The position numbers and the translations under genes are program-made. Below, piece by piece: positions 24,893 to 38,019 of a stretch of DNA of 64,000 nucleotides. The notes beneath the pieces are model-generated. The model did not search any database. It worked only from the letters and a program-made list of their open reading frames with translations, and had not been told where the DNA came from. This DNA comes from Gelatoporia subvermispora B. Lineage: Eukaryota > Basidiomycota > Agaricomycetes > Polyporales > Gelatoporiaceae. The first letter of the stretch is position 1, and each line of letters starts with the position of its first letter. The stretch is taken from NCBI GenBank assembly GCA_000320605.2, contig KB445791.1, positions 1-64,000 on the forward strand, written 5' to 3'.

Positions 24893-26674
24893 CAATACGC
24901 GACAATTGTTCTGCTCCTCTGCCGCCTCTCCAGATACGCCTGATTTTCTGGACCTCTTCTCCTCCACTTCTTACGTACACTATCCGCCTTTTCCATATGT
25001 ACGCCCCCGAGACTCCAACCCAATCAGGTAACGTACCGCAAATCTCAGATCTTACTTCCTCGTATCAGTGCACTCCTCGCTCATCCGTCATATTGATCCA
25101 ATCACTCTATACCCGATCTCCATTCCCCTGACTCGTTCTCGATGGCGCTACTATAGCATATACACGAATGCAACGAAAATACATCATACCGACGGTACAT
25201 AACACCCGTTTCCCGCATCCGTGCGAAGCTGGCTTATGCTCTGCAATCCGAGCTTGAGCTCCAATCACACCATGATCGATTATCCTTACATGCGGTAATC
25301 AACAAGTCAAATGTCCTCGGCGGCGTGATCTCAGAGCATCCGACAATGCGCACAAGCCAATTAACCCATGTCTACTATTCGTGCTGTTGCGGATTCCATA
25401 TACTGACGACAGACCGTAGCGGGACATGCCCGATGGTACACTTCCACAGGCGTGATTGCACACCGGGGCCCAGGGATGATTTGCACGCGTTGGAATGTGC
25501 CTAGTTTCCCTGTGTATAGGCGCACATGGGGTCAGCACCAAAGACCTTCGTATGTATTCCGGGTCTGGAGTACGTACACCCGACAATCCGACAACACAGA
25601 TCATACTCTGCACCTGGCTCACTTGAGAGGTGCTGATGGTGATCAAAATGACATGATATGCGACAACCCACCTCGTCTCCACTCGGCGTGTTCCCGCTCA
25701 CCTGTGTTCATTGTTCCGGAACTGCTTTAGACATTGTGAGAATGGAGTTCAGGCGGATGTCGAGAATCGTTTGCCGACTTGCGAATCTAATGTGGATCCT
25801 GTACCAGTTGAGCGCAGAGTTAAAGCGGACATAAGAACTAAGAGAAAAGTGAATGACCGAGCATTGTCACCTCGAGCTCCACGTAGTGTCCTTGGTATAT
25901 TCCCGACGTGCGCACAGGATAGCGCTCCTATCAGGTTCCATTGTCAGGGACAGTCAGACCATGTGCCCGTATACGGACGCGATGGATACGGATACATAAT
26001 TCTGGAGCAGAAGGTGGGAATGAGGAAGTTGAAACAGCCTCAGAGACGGTCGTAGGCGGTGCAGTCGAGAGACGTAGTGGGCAGCTTGCTGCTATGGCTG
26101 TCAAAGAGTCAGTGCAAACATGTCGAATCCTAACAAAAGTGTACGAACACGTCTCTGAAATTCCTACCAAGCCGAGATGGACGACCAGCATCCGAGAAGA
26201 CGATATGATGTATAGCAGATATATGAAGCCGCAGGAGAGAGCTGTAATCACACTCAGCGATCCACCGGCACTCGTGTATGGACTTGCTCACGGTGCTCAA
26301 GACACAGGCATCTGCTTCGGTGGCCGGGGGCCTAGGAAAGGAGAACAGCATCTGGGCGACTACAAGCACCCTGCGTTCCCAGGTCCCAGGGGGTCGCGCG
26401 CACTGAATTGATGAAACTCGGCCAATGTAGCCTTTCTGATTCCATACCCTCGCAGAGCCAGCAATTGGCCGGCCCCAGAGTCGAATAAAGGACTGATAGG
26501 ACGTTGTCCGAAGGTTGAGTAACCCCATTCCATCGGGTCAGAAATGGGATCTAAAGACGCAAGAACTCAGCACAGAAACGCATCAAAGCATATTCCATAG
26601 CGTTGGCAGCATGCGTCGAGCTCCGGGCAATGCGCCAGAACTACTCCGAGTATCGCGGAAGTGTTTTCGAACAT

Positions 26675-26692
26675 ACGAGCGCCCACGCTCGT
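26675..26692. repeat. Conserved short hairpin in spacer, unit 3
   Basis: acgagcg-ccca-cgctcgt is a perfect 7-bp stem with a 4-base loop, followed by gccttgacaggtct. It is the reference copy of the element. Confidence 0.6.
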
Positions 26693-27387
26693 GCCTTGAC
26701 AGGTCTCACCCTCATAGGCAAGGCGCGCGCTTGTCATGGCATCTCGTTCGTCCAACGCAGCGACTTGTCACTACGCGACGTTTTCTGAGCCGCCGATGCT
26801 CGTGTCCCCGATGTCTCACTCTCGGCGTTTCTTAAATCATCAACTCTGAGCTCTGTGGCCGGGCACAACTCGTTATCACAGACCGCCCACCTGGTCTCGG
26901 GCAAACACGTCTATGTCCGAGCCCACAGTCCTCGTCAACTACCGCACGGTGCAATTCAGCCTACCGTGACCACTGCGCGCGATGGGTCGTATTTGAAGTG
27001 AACTGGGGGCCTATACGGGTACGTGTCCGCGAAATCTCAGCCTCAACGCGCGTCTGATGCAGGGGTGTATCCAATGCATGGGCTCGAACTCCCCCTCGTG
27101 CGGTGCAACGTTAACACGTCATACGCGCCCATAGCGTGGTGCTCGCTCACTTGGACCCTCTCAAGGCCTCACGCTCTCAGAAATACTTCTTCCTCACTCT
27201 CCGATCAGATCATCGGAAGCTCGGTCATGGCGCGCTCGGCGCGCTCGCCACGGCATATCACTCACAACACACACCCAGCAGCGTAACAACTCCTACAGCT
27301 GGACGTCGAACATCCTAGGAGGATCAAGGGGCCAATCATTTGCTCGGGGAATCAGCTATGAAGCATCATTCCGCCGTACCTGAGTCA

Positions 27388-27538
27388 CATCAGGAAAACA
27401 TCGATTCTACTTTCCTGCCTTTGTGGTCCTTGGGCGTGACTTTAAAGCCTTTTTGGCGCGCAACAGGGCAGTGAAGGCGCCAGCAAGCCTCGAAAGGCAG
27501 GTATAAGGCGTCAAAGTTAACGCGATGTTTTCCTGATG
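27388..27538. mobile_element. MITE-like palindromic element, copy 1 (151 bp)
   Basis: Terminal inverted repeats CATCAGGAAAACATC...GATGTTTTCCTGATG, with further internal inverted pairs (cctgcctt / aaggcagg; gacgcc / ggcgtc), so nearly the whole element can fold back on itself. There is no coding capacity. Homologous spacers at 43395-43425 and 61390-61425 lack the insert. It is one of four copies in the window. Confidence 0.8.
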
Positions 27539-28107
27539 CCACTGAGTCACTGCAGAACCACCTCCGTGCGTTCACACCTCGGCAGCAGAATGTAAGAGTT
27601 GTTCATCTTAGCTGTATCATCATCCCGCCAAGCTTCATGGAGCACACAGCCAGCACTTCGTGAACAGGAACAGGCGAGTTCCCATCGCATGGATGCCATG
27701 TACAACCGCTAGCCCAATGGATTCTTAAGAGGCCGCCCCTACTCGTCGTCACCGATTGCTGTACAGCGGCATCTCGCCTACCACGACCATCGCAGGCGAC
27801 GTGTCGAGTTTAAGGCATTTTGAGGACCTGGGAAGGTACGTGGCTGGGATGTCTGAGCCCCCAAACATGTCTTGAATATGTGTCCACCAGCTTCGTCATG
27901 GTCTCGAACTCGCTATCGCGTCCGGTTCGACGCGCGTGCACGCTCGTGCGCCACGGCTTGTGAAGTACTCGCCGCCTCGGAGACTCTCTCTCAAAGCCCC
28001 ATTCAGCACCTCGTCAACTCCACCTAGAAGTGCCTGACTGCACGAGCCGATCATCACAGATCGAAAATGATGTGCTCGATGGGCCCGCCAGCTCGGTGCG
28101 GGATCAA

Positions 28108-28248
28108 CATCAGGAAAACATCCATTTCACTTACCTGCCTTTTTGATCCTTGGGCGTGACTTTGACGCCTTTTTGGCGCGCAAGAGACGCCAGCAAGCCT
28201 CGAAAGGCAGGTCAAAGGCGTCAAAGTAAATGCGATGTTTCCCTGATG
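28108..28248. mobile_element. MITE-like palindromic element, copy 2 (141 bp)
   Basis: Ends CATCAGGAAAACATC and GATGTTTCCCTGATG. It is about 10 bp shorter than the other copies, from an internal deletion around gcaagagacgcc. The homologous empty site near 15097 reads gatcaaggtgaga and the filled site reads gatcaa-element-aaggtaaga, so AA is duplicated. Confidence 0.8.
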
Positions 28249-29464
28249 AAGGTAAGAGCTCAGCCTTCTATTCTCACACCCGTAGCTAAATCGTCGAAAT
28301 GCAAGCGTTATTTCATCTTCCGAGACGATGTAACATGTGCAGGACCACTCCTTCAACCGGCACGCCGTCAGTTATTTCCTATGACATCGACTTGCACGTC
28401 TGATCATCCGGTGCGCAGCCCTCACCGTCAGCAACAATGAGGAAACGAGGTAGGCAAAAGATGCAGCCAGACTGGCTGATTTACGCCCGCCCGCTGTGTG
28501 TCCGAGATTCCGACCACCGCTCGATGAACCCGCGGACATATTGCTCACTAAGACTATATCTGCTTCGGACTGCGCCATCACCTCTGAGACACGGATTTTT
28601 GCTACAAGGGGTCGTTCAACTGAACGCAACGGCTGGACGCGATCGCTCGGGGTTTCCAGTCTCAAGGGGTACCGTCAAGTATCGAAATTTCTTATAGCAA
28701 ACCAGCGGCATCAGGTACCATCGCAACATCGGAGCATAGCGCTCTAATATTGCAAACGATCTCGAGCGCACGTGCACGCACTGATTATTTTCATAGGTAC
28801 TCCACGCGGAAGCTTTGGTCCAATACTTCGCCATGCCCACGTTGCCCAGCCTCCCGCGAACCGATCCGGGCCGCAGCTTGTAGCATCGAGGCGGCGCAGG
28901 ATCTATTGGCTTCATCGCATCGATTCACAACTGCGACTTCCCGGAACTCAAGTACTCAATCGTCGCACTCAGCAGCAGATAGCGCAACCCTGAACCCTGC
29001 GGTATCTTAGTTCGGTGCGCCGCCCTCTGTGCCCCGACGCATTGACTCGCAGCAGCGCACTTTTGTCTCTCCTCCGGCGGGCGCGCTACATCCTGACAGA
29101 ACATTCCTCGGACCAGAGATGCTGTTAGCTACCCTTCCCTTTGCACAGCCCGCCGACACTGCGTATATGCGATGGCGACAGGTGTCCATGTACTCGGAGC
29201 TACGAGGCTCGGAGACTGTTCTTGGGCGCCGAGTGTCATGCAAACATGAGGTCGCCATGAGGGCCGCGCATGTCGCCCTACCCGGTGTCTATCTCTTCCT
29301 GTATTCCGTACCTATATGCGCCTACGCAGAGCAAATATCGATACGCGAACTCTTCGTTGTATTGTTTGACTCGATCAGCTGATATCTAACTAGTAGAGAT
29401 GACCTAATGAGAGATTGAGGCACTGCAAGCAACGCAGAATGGAAGCTGATAAGGTTCATGCCTC

Positions 29465-29525
29465 GATGCAGCATGCGGGGACCGCATTGTCAGGAGGCAG
29501 GGAGTGCCCGAACAGCCTCCCGTCC
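29465..29525 (+). promoter_or_regulatory. Conserved upstream block of type II gene, copy 4
   Basis: Matches the block at 17053-17110 (gatgcagcatgcggggaccg ... gcagggagtgcccgaacagc). A TATAAAT follows at 29546-29552. Confidence 0.45.
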
Positions 29526-29642
29526 CCTTGACATGCTGAGAACCTTATAAATCTGAGGCCCCTTGTATCGGGATAATCACGATTTCTTACCACCACGACT
29601 ACGACAGGCCCCCCTTCCCAATCTGGCCATATTACAGCTGCT

Positions 29643-31209
29643 GTGAATGACACACTCATCACTTCAATGTCCACCTCGTTAGATTCGCGCAGGACCTCGC
29701 TAGGTTGGTCCGAGATGGACGAGGGCGAGGGGTACGACTCAGGTAACAGCGGGGAATACAAATCGTGCAACAGAGGTGAATTTGAGTCGGACAATCGTGC
29801 GGCAGTGAAGAATACAATTCACACGAGCGGGCAGAGTATGAGTTGGAGGATGAGCCCAGTAAAGAGTGCGCGTATCTATAGGCGTGTTGGACCGAGGAAC
29901 TTGCTGACTTGGTTGCAGTGTACGCGTCCGTCCGCTTTCACCAGGTAGCCTGCCAGGCGAGCTCTGGGATAGCATTCTCAAGATTGTGGACGATGGCCGG
30001 GCTCTGCTGGCGGCCGGGTGCACGTGCAAGGCCTTGCGCGACATTGTCAAAGAGATCATTGAAAAACGGCGTCGCATCGGGCTGTTTGATCTTGCATCTG
30101 ACCCCACGCGGGGCTACTTTCTGCGGGGGGCTAAGATCGAGGTTGTGCGACTGCCATCATGGTTATCAACATACGACATGAAGAGTTTGCGGTTGCCGCG
30201 GTTAGTAATCATGAGTTCACTTTCAGGGCGGTCTCTGGCGCTGGCCCTTCCAATGAGATGTGCGCTCTCGGCACTCACGTCAGTCACCTCCTTGACTCTG
30301 ACAGACATACACTTCTCGTCTTTCCCCAACTTTGCCCGATTGGTCTGCGCCCTTCCCAATCTGGCCACATTATCGCTGCGGGCTGTCACTGTGAATGACA
30401 GGGGCAGCCCCACATTGAAGGGCGCCTATTTCGCTCGCGATCTGCACCTCAAAGAGCTCGAGGTACGTCATTGCTTCTCTCCGACTTCGCTGTGCGTCAC
30501 TCACCCGCCGTCTGCCCGCCAGATCGAAGACTGCGCATTTGGCGAGTCGCACCCGATCTGGAATCTGCTCACCGCCCCGTCGCTGTCCGACTCCCTCAAG
30601 CACATCGACGTCCACTCTCATGCCATAGATTCACAGCGAGCCCTACAAGAACTCAGCGTCCCTCCGGCGGCGTCATACTCTGAAAACCTTGTACAACTCA
30701 CCACGCTGGGTCTCTATGGCTGGCCTCTGTTCTGTGATGGAGACATCCGCAGTACCGTGTGTCGCAACGTACTCTCTCGTAGTTCTGCTGGCTGTATTTC
30801 CGCCATCGAGATCAAGTACCGCTGCCGCCATTCTCCACCCCATCTCAATGATTGGGGATCTCTGTTCTCTGCCTTGGACGACACTGTCGCTGCCCGCGAG
30901 TTCAGCTCCCTCAGAACTATCTCTGTGTCCTTCGAGGCGAACCATCCATCCGACGTCGATTACGTGCGCACGCTGGTCGGCTCGCAGTCACACTCATCAA
31001 AATGGACGGCGACGTTCACCATGTCAACCATGGTTTTCAAACCTAGGAGTGTCGATGAAACCCACACTGTCAGCGAAGGAGGGCCAGATAAGATAGAAGT
31101 AGCCACTGGGAAATGTACAGAGGGGTTTATTCTTTGTATTGAATTGGGTTTTGTGCACAATAAGCCCCACAAGGTGACTGTTGGGTACGTGCGTCGCCAA
31201 AGCCCATGA
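29643..31209 (+). pseudogene. F-box-like gene, array copy 4 (type II) with frameshifted first exon
   Basis: Exon 1 from the ATG at 29643 reads MNDTLITSMSTSL and then the type II acidic segment. Compared with copy 2, about 20 bp after tcggac (near 29785) are replaced by 4 bp, a net loss of 16 bp. Exon 1 (29643-29858) is therefore out of frame with the F-box exon, and the upstream frame matching the F-box hits a TGA just before the lesion. The second exon (29945-31209) is fully open and family-like (LPGELWDSILKIVDDGRALL, CTCKALRDIVKEI, ending VTVGYVRRQSP). It is either a recent pseudogene or uses an unrecognised start or splice. 29789-30040 is almost identical to copy 2 at 17360-17612. Confidence 0.65.
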
Positions 31210-34200
31210 CCATACGCGACCATCGTTCTGCTTCTCTGCCACATCCTCAGACACGTTTGGCTCGCTTTCTGTACCTCTTCCTGCCCGCTTCTTACCTGCG
31301 CTATGCATTTTTCATATGTACATCCCCGATATTCCGATTCGATTACTTAACATGCCGGCAGTCTAAGATTTGACTTTCTCGTATCACCGCACCCCTCGCG
31401 CATATGTTATGGTAACCCAATCACTCTACTCCGATCTCCAATCCCCGGGCTCATTCTCGATGGCGCTACTGTAGTATACACATACCGAGAGTATATAAGA
31501 TCCGTTCCCCACATCCGTGTGAAGCTGACTGCTGATCTGCAATCCGAGGTTTAGCTTTGAATATACCCTAATCGCTCAACCTCGTACGCGGCAATCAACG
31601 GGTCAGATCTCCTCGCCCAGCATTGTAATCTCAAAGCATCTGCGGATGACCACGAGCCGATTCAAACCCACGACTATTGTTTGCGCAGTTGTGTATGCCG
31701 TACACTGACGGGGGACCTTACTGAGACGTACCCGAAGGTCCACATGGCGCGAACGGGATTGTGCACTGGGGCCCAGGGATGATTGACACGCGTCGGAATG
31801 TGCCTAGTTTCCCTGTGTATAGGCGCACACAGTGTCCGCACCGAGAACCGACATATGTAGTTCCTGTCTGAAGTACGCACAGATCATACTCTGCTCATAA
31901 CCACTCGAGATATGTTGACGGTAATCAAAATGAGATGGTATGCGACGACGCACCTCGTCTTCATTCGGTATCTTCCCATCGTGCTGTGTTCGTTGTTCCG
32001 GAACCGCTGTGGACATTCTGAGAATGGAGTTCTGGCTGATGTAAAGTCGCTGTGTCGACTTGTAGTATGCGTTTCTGTACGAACCGAGCCCGGGTTGATA
32101 CGGACTTGACGACTGGGAGGAATGCTGAGAAACGGAACATTTCACCTCCAACTTCACGCGGTCTCCTTGGTAGTTCTCGATGTACACACCCACTAGTGGT
32201 CCTTCTACATCCTATTGGCGGCGAAAATCGGAAAATGTGCATTTACACGAGCGTGATGAGCACCGATACATAGTTCTGCAGCAGAGGTTCGGATGACGAA
32301 GCTGGAACGGTGCAAGTGATGGCCGTAGGCGGTGACGTCGAGATGACAGACGGGATGTGAAGCATGCTATTGTGGCTATCGAAGAGTCAGCGCAAACGTG
32401 TCGAATGCGAACAAAAACGTGCGAACACGTCGCCGGAATCTCTACCAAGCAGTGTTAGACGGTCAGTAACTGAGAGGACAACCAGGTTGCCAATAAACAT
32501 ATGAAGCCGCAGGAGTGATCTGTAGCCGCTCTGTAAGTTTTTGACCACAGCAACATGCTTGTCTGCTCACCTGGACTACAGAATGAGCGACTTGCACGCC
32601 GATCCACTAGCACTCGTGCCCGGACTTGCTCACAGTACTAAATACTCATGCTTTTGCAGCAACCTATACGGTCTCATTGCTGTGCCTCAGACCGTCCTAC
32701 TATACGTACTTCAGGTCGGGAGCTTCAGAATGAATATTTGTTTAGCATCAGCGTGGCCGCGAGTACGCTGCGTACCCAAGTCCTATGATGTCCCGAGCTG
32801 CGTAGATCTCCTTGCAAGCAGTCTTGAAGGGGAGGGAGACACAAGCATGAGAGCGGCCTCTGGCGAAACTCATACAACGTAAATCCTGTTGCTTCAACCC
32901 TTGCGGAGTCCCAGAGGGATGAATAAACCGTGTACGTCATATCGAAAATGACATCGAAAGGCCCGGAAAGTAAGCGAAGGAACTCCACAGAGCGCACTGC
33001 ATAGCATTAACAGGCACGCCGAGCTTGAGGGAGTGATAAAACCATTCCGAGTATCGCGGAAGACATTTCGAACATACGAGCGCCCACGCTCGTGCCTTGA
33101 CAGGTCTTGCCCTCATAGGCAAGGCGCGCGCTTGTCATGGCGTCTCTCTCGTCCAACGCAGCGACTTGTCTCTACCCAACAATTTCTTAGCCACCGACTC
33201 TCATGTCCCCAATGCGTCCCTCTCTGCGCTTTCAGTCATGCACTCTGGGCTCCACAGCCGGGGGCAACTCGTTATCACTGACCGCCGACCTGACCCAATT
33301 GCTAAGGCACGCCGCGGCTTGTGGCATCTCTCTTTCGATTCGACGCACCACCTCCTCCCAACGCGAGGGCTCTCCGACGTCTCCAGATCTCAGTCTCTGA
33401 GCTCCCAGATGCCCATCCTCTTCTTCACAACCGGGCCGATCTGCGATTCGATCACCGACTGTCAATCTGCCCCCAGAAGACCGCTTCTACTCTATCGCCG
33501 TCACCGATCGCTGCACGGCGGTACCCGGCCTACAATAGCCACTGCACGCGATGTGTCGCGTTGCACGCCCTCTAGGCACTGGTCAGGGATGTACCTGCAG
33601 TATATGAGCCCCAAAGCGCCCCCTGAACGCGTGTCCGTCGGCTTCAGGGGCTTGGATTCGCCATCGTGCCCGGTGCAATGCGTCAGGCGCGTAACAAGTA
33701 CTCGCTACCTCGGGTACCCTTTCTCAGCCACCTCAGCACATCGTCATACTCCCCTCAAAGTCCCCTGAGGCCCTGACAAGGCGGTGAATTGGATGATGAT
33801 GTGCTCGAAGGGCCCGCCAGAATGCGTCACTGGCGGCAGACACGCGTGGCGGAGCTAAGCTGGTCCAGTGTGATTGTACCACGCATTCACTCATGGTATC
33901 TCTCATGGTACACCTGCCATCGTGGTCGGAACGACGGGGCTCGCAAGGTGATGTGAAAGCCCTAGTTCATCGCATGAATTTCATGACGTTCACACATTGC
34001 TGCATTAGTTCCACCCACCTTCGTATGCGGGCCTGCATTCATCTCGCAAAAGTACACGGCAGGCACCGCAACGCTCCGTGTGTTTCTCAACCGCCAGATG
34101 CCATCACATTAATTTGCATGTACGATCGCCCGGCACTCAGCCTTGACCGCCAGCAGCAGGAGTGAAACCAGCCACGCAGGACATCTAACCTGGCCTGCGT

Positions 34201-36446
34201 ATCCGCGCCCACTCACTGTATGCTCACTGGCCTCGTGTGTTGCACAGGCTGGCCGTCATTACGATGCTGGGGTGTGCGAAGGCTACGTAAGAATCAACGT
34301 CCGGTGACGCGATCAACGGAGACAACATTTGCTCGAGACCGCCCCGCAGCGCTGTGATGTGCTCGCTCATGGCATCATCCCCAAATAAAAGAGCCGTGAC
34401 AGGTGTAGCAAATGCATCAATACTGTAATGCGGTCCGCAATGTCCGACCGACGACCAGGCGCTTTGATTGAAGGTACGTCTCTCTACCTGGTGAACACGG
34501 TATATTCACAGAGGAAACCCCTCGGACGTTACACGTCATTACAGCAGATTCGCTTGTCATTCCTCTGCGCGGTCCGCCAGTATCGAAAAGAGAACATCGA
34601 TACTGTATGCATGCAAACCGCAACTGTGAGTGGAAATGTTGTCTATTGCCGTCGTCAAATCACAAAGAGCTCACGACAGGTATCCCACCACGCCACAACA
34701 CCACCTAGACGCCACGCTGTGCACGCGCTTCATGCACTTTGAGATTACCTAACAAAATCGCAGGTACGACCGCGATCCTATCGACACGCTCTCCTCGTTG
34801 CGAACGGAGCACCGCTCCGGGCGCACGCTGAATAGCGCACCCTACCTCGCTTATATCATTGTACGTCTTCTACGCACGCTTTGTGCACTTTGCGCTGTTC
34901 GCGATAACCCTCGTTAGATTCCGAACAGATCATGCCGTGCTCGCAAGTACCAGCAACCCCAACAGAACCAATGAGGGACAGAGCCTTCGAGGTGAACGGG
35001 CTGTGCCATAGCCTCTTTGAGGCTCTCTTATTACCGTTTGCGCGAGACTCGGAGCCTGTTCGCCGGGTATGTGGCTTTCGAGCGTCTCGTGGAAATGCGG
35101 CAACCACGAGGCTCATCACGGAAACATGCAGCAGCCCTCATGTCTCTTTCATTCTGTCTGGGGCGAGTATCAGTTCCCTCTAGCGATCCAGCCCTCCAGA
35201 ACGATTGATATTCCTGAAACTCTCCAAAGAATATTCAGACCCTACGCGCCTTGCCACGTCGCGCGTTTTCTATTATAGCACATCGGGCAGGCTGAGAGCT
35301 TCGTATAGCCATATTGGTCTGGGGTGCCTCCTGGCCGGTACTGTCCTAAATCAGTGCATACAATCCGCACGTCGTTCCCATACAAGTGACATGTGTACTG
35401 CAAGGGATCCTCGTGAGTCGCTCTTTTCGTCGGCTGAGGACTCGTGTAGTCATCAGGAAACCAGGCAGACGGAAATGAGTCAACTTCGATAAGGCAAGTG
35501 TGTTCAGAATTGTGATGGCTCACGTGTGAAACGGGCGCATCAGAGACCAGATTCTATATACTTATGGGAAGCAGAGAGGGTTTCGTGAATCCTCGCGGCA
35601 TCCATGAGGGCATTCTCTCGGGTTCCAAGGATGATTACACCGGCGTGATGTATTGCATTTCTGTGACAGTCCCCCAAAATCTAGCAGTTCCTCCGCCGCT
35701 GGAGCCTGATACATGTGTATTTCCGATGGATCCTTGGGGATCTGTCGAACCGTGCACGCTGTATGCATGTCGAGATTCTTCGAGCCTCGATACTCTTCGT
35801 ATCCGTCCTCAGGCCCGCAAATCCAGCTGATCGCATTCACGCTCACGAGTTATGTGCGGGTAAGAACAACACATGCGGTGTATCCGGAAATTAAGCTCAC
35901 CACCGCGCATCAGACAGAGGCGCTGGGTGGGTATTTTTACTTGCGGGGATCAGCCGAAATGAGTAGAACGCCCCACTCCCGATTCCCTGACGGGATGTGG
36001 CGAGGTAAGCAGCGATTTGGGAACCGTTTATTGCGCTGCGAGTTCGAGGAACTTTCGGCGCACATCCTTTACAGACAGTCCTCGGATTGTGGGTGTATGT
36101 GCTCGATGACTGGGAGTGACTCATATAGCATCCTGATAGGAGTTTGCCGCTTGAAGCATGCTTACTAAGGCGATGCATTTACCACATCAAGTAAACCTTT
36201 TCCAAAAGCAAAGAACTATGGAAGGAAGGCTGTGTGCTGGCACGGCATGAGAGGCGGTACAGTAACCTATGCATTGCTGAGTCCTACGCCTTCCGGGCAA
36301 ATCTCAAGTGCTGCCGAGGCTATTTGCACTTATAAGAGGACACAATTAGGTCAGTCACTTGACCCTTGCACGCATCCGAGTCTGCTCTTCGCCAAAGGCC
36401 ACCGGCACGCCATCACCGCTCTCAGTAGCAGAGGTTGAATACACGG
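31210..36446. repeat. Spacer after type II copy 4, no recognised gene
   Basis: 31210-31560 matches the 3' flank of copy 2. A hairpin block lies at 33076. 33300-33900 matches 40220-40740. 33990-34740 matches module Y before copy 3 (21980-22620). From about 34780 to 36440 I find no counterpart in other units. Plus-strand ORFs at 35564-35830 and 35713-36168 overlap there in different frames without a recognisable domain. Confidence 0.55.
33076..33093. repeat. Conserved short hairpin in spacer, unit 4
   Basis: A perfect acgagcg-ccca-cgctcgt hairpin followed by gccttgacaggtct, as in units 3 and 6. Confidence 0.6.
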
Positions 36447-38019
36447 ATGGCTCTGGAATCAAACGACTCACTTGATGGGTGAGTGTATGCGTCGACGTAG
36501 TAAAGCGGCCCGCTCACAAGTCCTACAGGACAGCAATATTTTTTCCAGTCACAGAATACAAGAAAACCGTCAGCCTTGATGAAGGACTTGACAACTGGTA
36601 GGTATAAGCATGGATAGTCCGATGCAAGCTGCTCACTTCTGTCATTGAAGCGTCCATGATCGAGATCCTTCTCCGGTTGGAGGTCTGCCGCTCGAGCTGT
36701 GGTGGAACATTCTCGAGATCGTAGACAGCGGTAGAGCGCTTCTAACTTGCGGCGAGACTTGCCAATCTTTGCATGGCGTCGTACAGAAACTCATCAGCCG
36801 ACGAAGCGAAAGACCTCATACAGCAGTTATGGGGTATTGCGGAAAAGAGCTGCTGACGGCCGATCCTACTCGCGGTTTCTTCCGCGACGAGCTCGCGTTT
36901 CGGAGCCCCGATCTGCTGTCCTGGCTATGCACTTTCCCCGTTCCATGTCCGCGTCTCAGAAGGTTGCGCATCACAGGGGAATGGCAGCGGCAGACGAGAC
37001 GCACATTGACGCTGCGCTTCCGGACAAGACTCGCGCTCTCGAGGCTGAAGACAATCACCCACTTGGAGCTGTCAAGCATTCACTTCTCGTCGTTCTCCGA
37101 GTTTGCCCGATTGGTCTGCACCCTCCCAAATCTGGTCACTTTATGGCTGTCTTCTGTCACTGTGACTGACAGGGACAGCTCTACATTGGAGGGCGCCTAT
37201 TTTGCTCACGGTCTGCGCCTCAAACGGCTCTGGGTACGTCATTGCGTCTCTCCGAGCTCGCTGTGCGTCACTCACTCGCCGTCTGCCCGCCAGATCGAAA
37301 ACTGCGCATTTGGCGAGTCGCACCCGATCTGGAATCTGCTCACCGCCCCGTCGCTGTCCGACTCCCTCGAGCACATCGACATCGAGTCTGATGTCGGAGA
37401 TCCGCAACAAGCCCTTCAAGAACTGACCATCCCTCCGGCAGCGTTATTCGAGTCTGCGAACCTGGCACGACTCGCTCGACTGCATTTCGACGGCTACCGT
37501 CTGCCTTGTGGCGACCTCCGCACCACGCTGTGTCGCAACCTACTCCGTCGCAGTCCTGCGGGTCGTATCACAGCCATCGAGATCAGCTACGCCTGCGATC
37601 ATTCTCCACCCCATATCAACGAATGTGTATCCTTGTTCTCTGTCTTGGACGACGCTCAAACCGCCAGCAGTTTCAGCTGCCTGACGACCATCTCTGTGTC
37701 CTTTTGGGCGGAACATCCATTCGACGTCGAGTACATGCGCACGCTGGTGGGCTCGCAGTCACACTCGTCAAAATGGACGGCGACGTTCACCATGTCAAGC
37801 ATGATGTTCAAACCTGAGAATATCGGTGGAACCCACTCCCTCAGTGGAGAAGCGTCAGAGAAGACAGAGGTAGCTACCGAGGACAGCACAGCGGGGATTG
37901 CTCTTAATATTTCCTTCTGCCCTTCACTCTCATTCCCCAACGAGGTGGCTGTGGTGTACACGCGTCGCCAAGTCCCTGACGGTACACGACGATTATTCTG
38001 TTCCTCTGCCCCCTCTTGA
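36447..38019 (+). CDS. F-box-like protein, array copy 5 (divergent type I)
   Basis: Exons 36447-36478, 36529-36597 and 36651-38019 total 1470 nt (489 aa). Introns are 50 and 53 bp, both GT-AG, and the frame closes. The leader (MALESNDSLDG, then TAIFFPVTEYKKTVSLDEG) is unrelated in sequence to the other type I leaders, although exon number and intron positions relative to the F-box match. The F-box-like motif is LPLELWWNILEIVDSGRALL, then CGETCQSLHGVVQKL. The body keeps the type I pattern (LLSWLCTFPVPCPRLRRLRI) and the conserved core FGESHPIWNLLTAPSLSDSL. The C-terminus continues past the usual RRQ end to LFCSSAPS, because the stop used by other copies is absent. It is the most diverged array member and is probably functional. 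Confidence 0.75.

Larger units (their letters stand above)
24893..29642. repeat. Array spacer after type I copy 3 (module X) carrying two MITE-like insertions
   Basis: About 4.7 kb, collinear with the spacer after copy 1: post-gene block (24893-25270), hairpin block (26675), cagcctcaacgcgcgtctga segment (27037), gctcgatgggcccgccagc segment (28074), and the conserved upstream block (29465-29525). Two MITE-like elements (27388-27538 and 28108-28248) are additions relative to the copy 1 spacer. The longest ORF, 25941-26411 (156 aa), is not preserved in frame in other units and is not called. Confidence 0.65.

Noticed and set aside
25941..26411. 156-aa plus-strand frame in the spacer after copy 3
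   Set aside because: Homologous sequence in other spacers (13810, 32290, 48480) is interrupted in this frame, so coding is not conserved.
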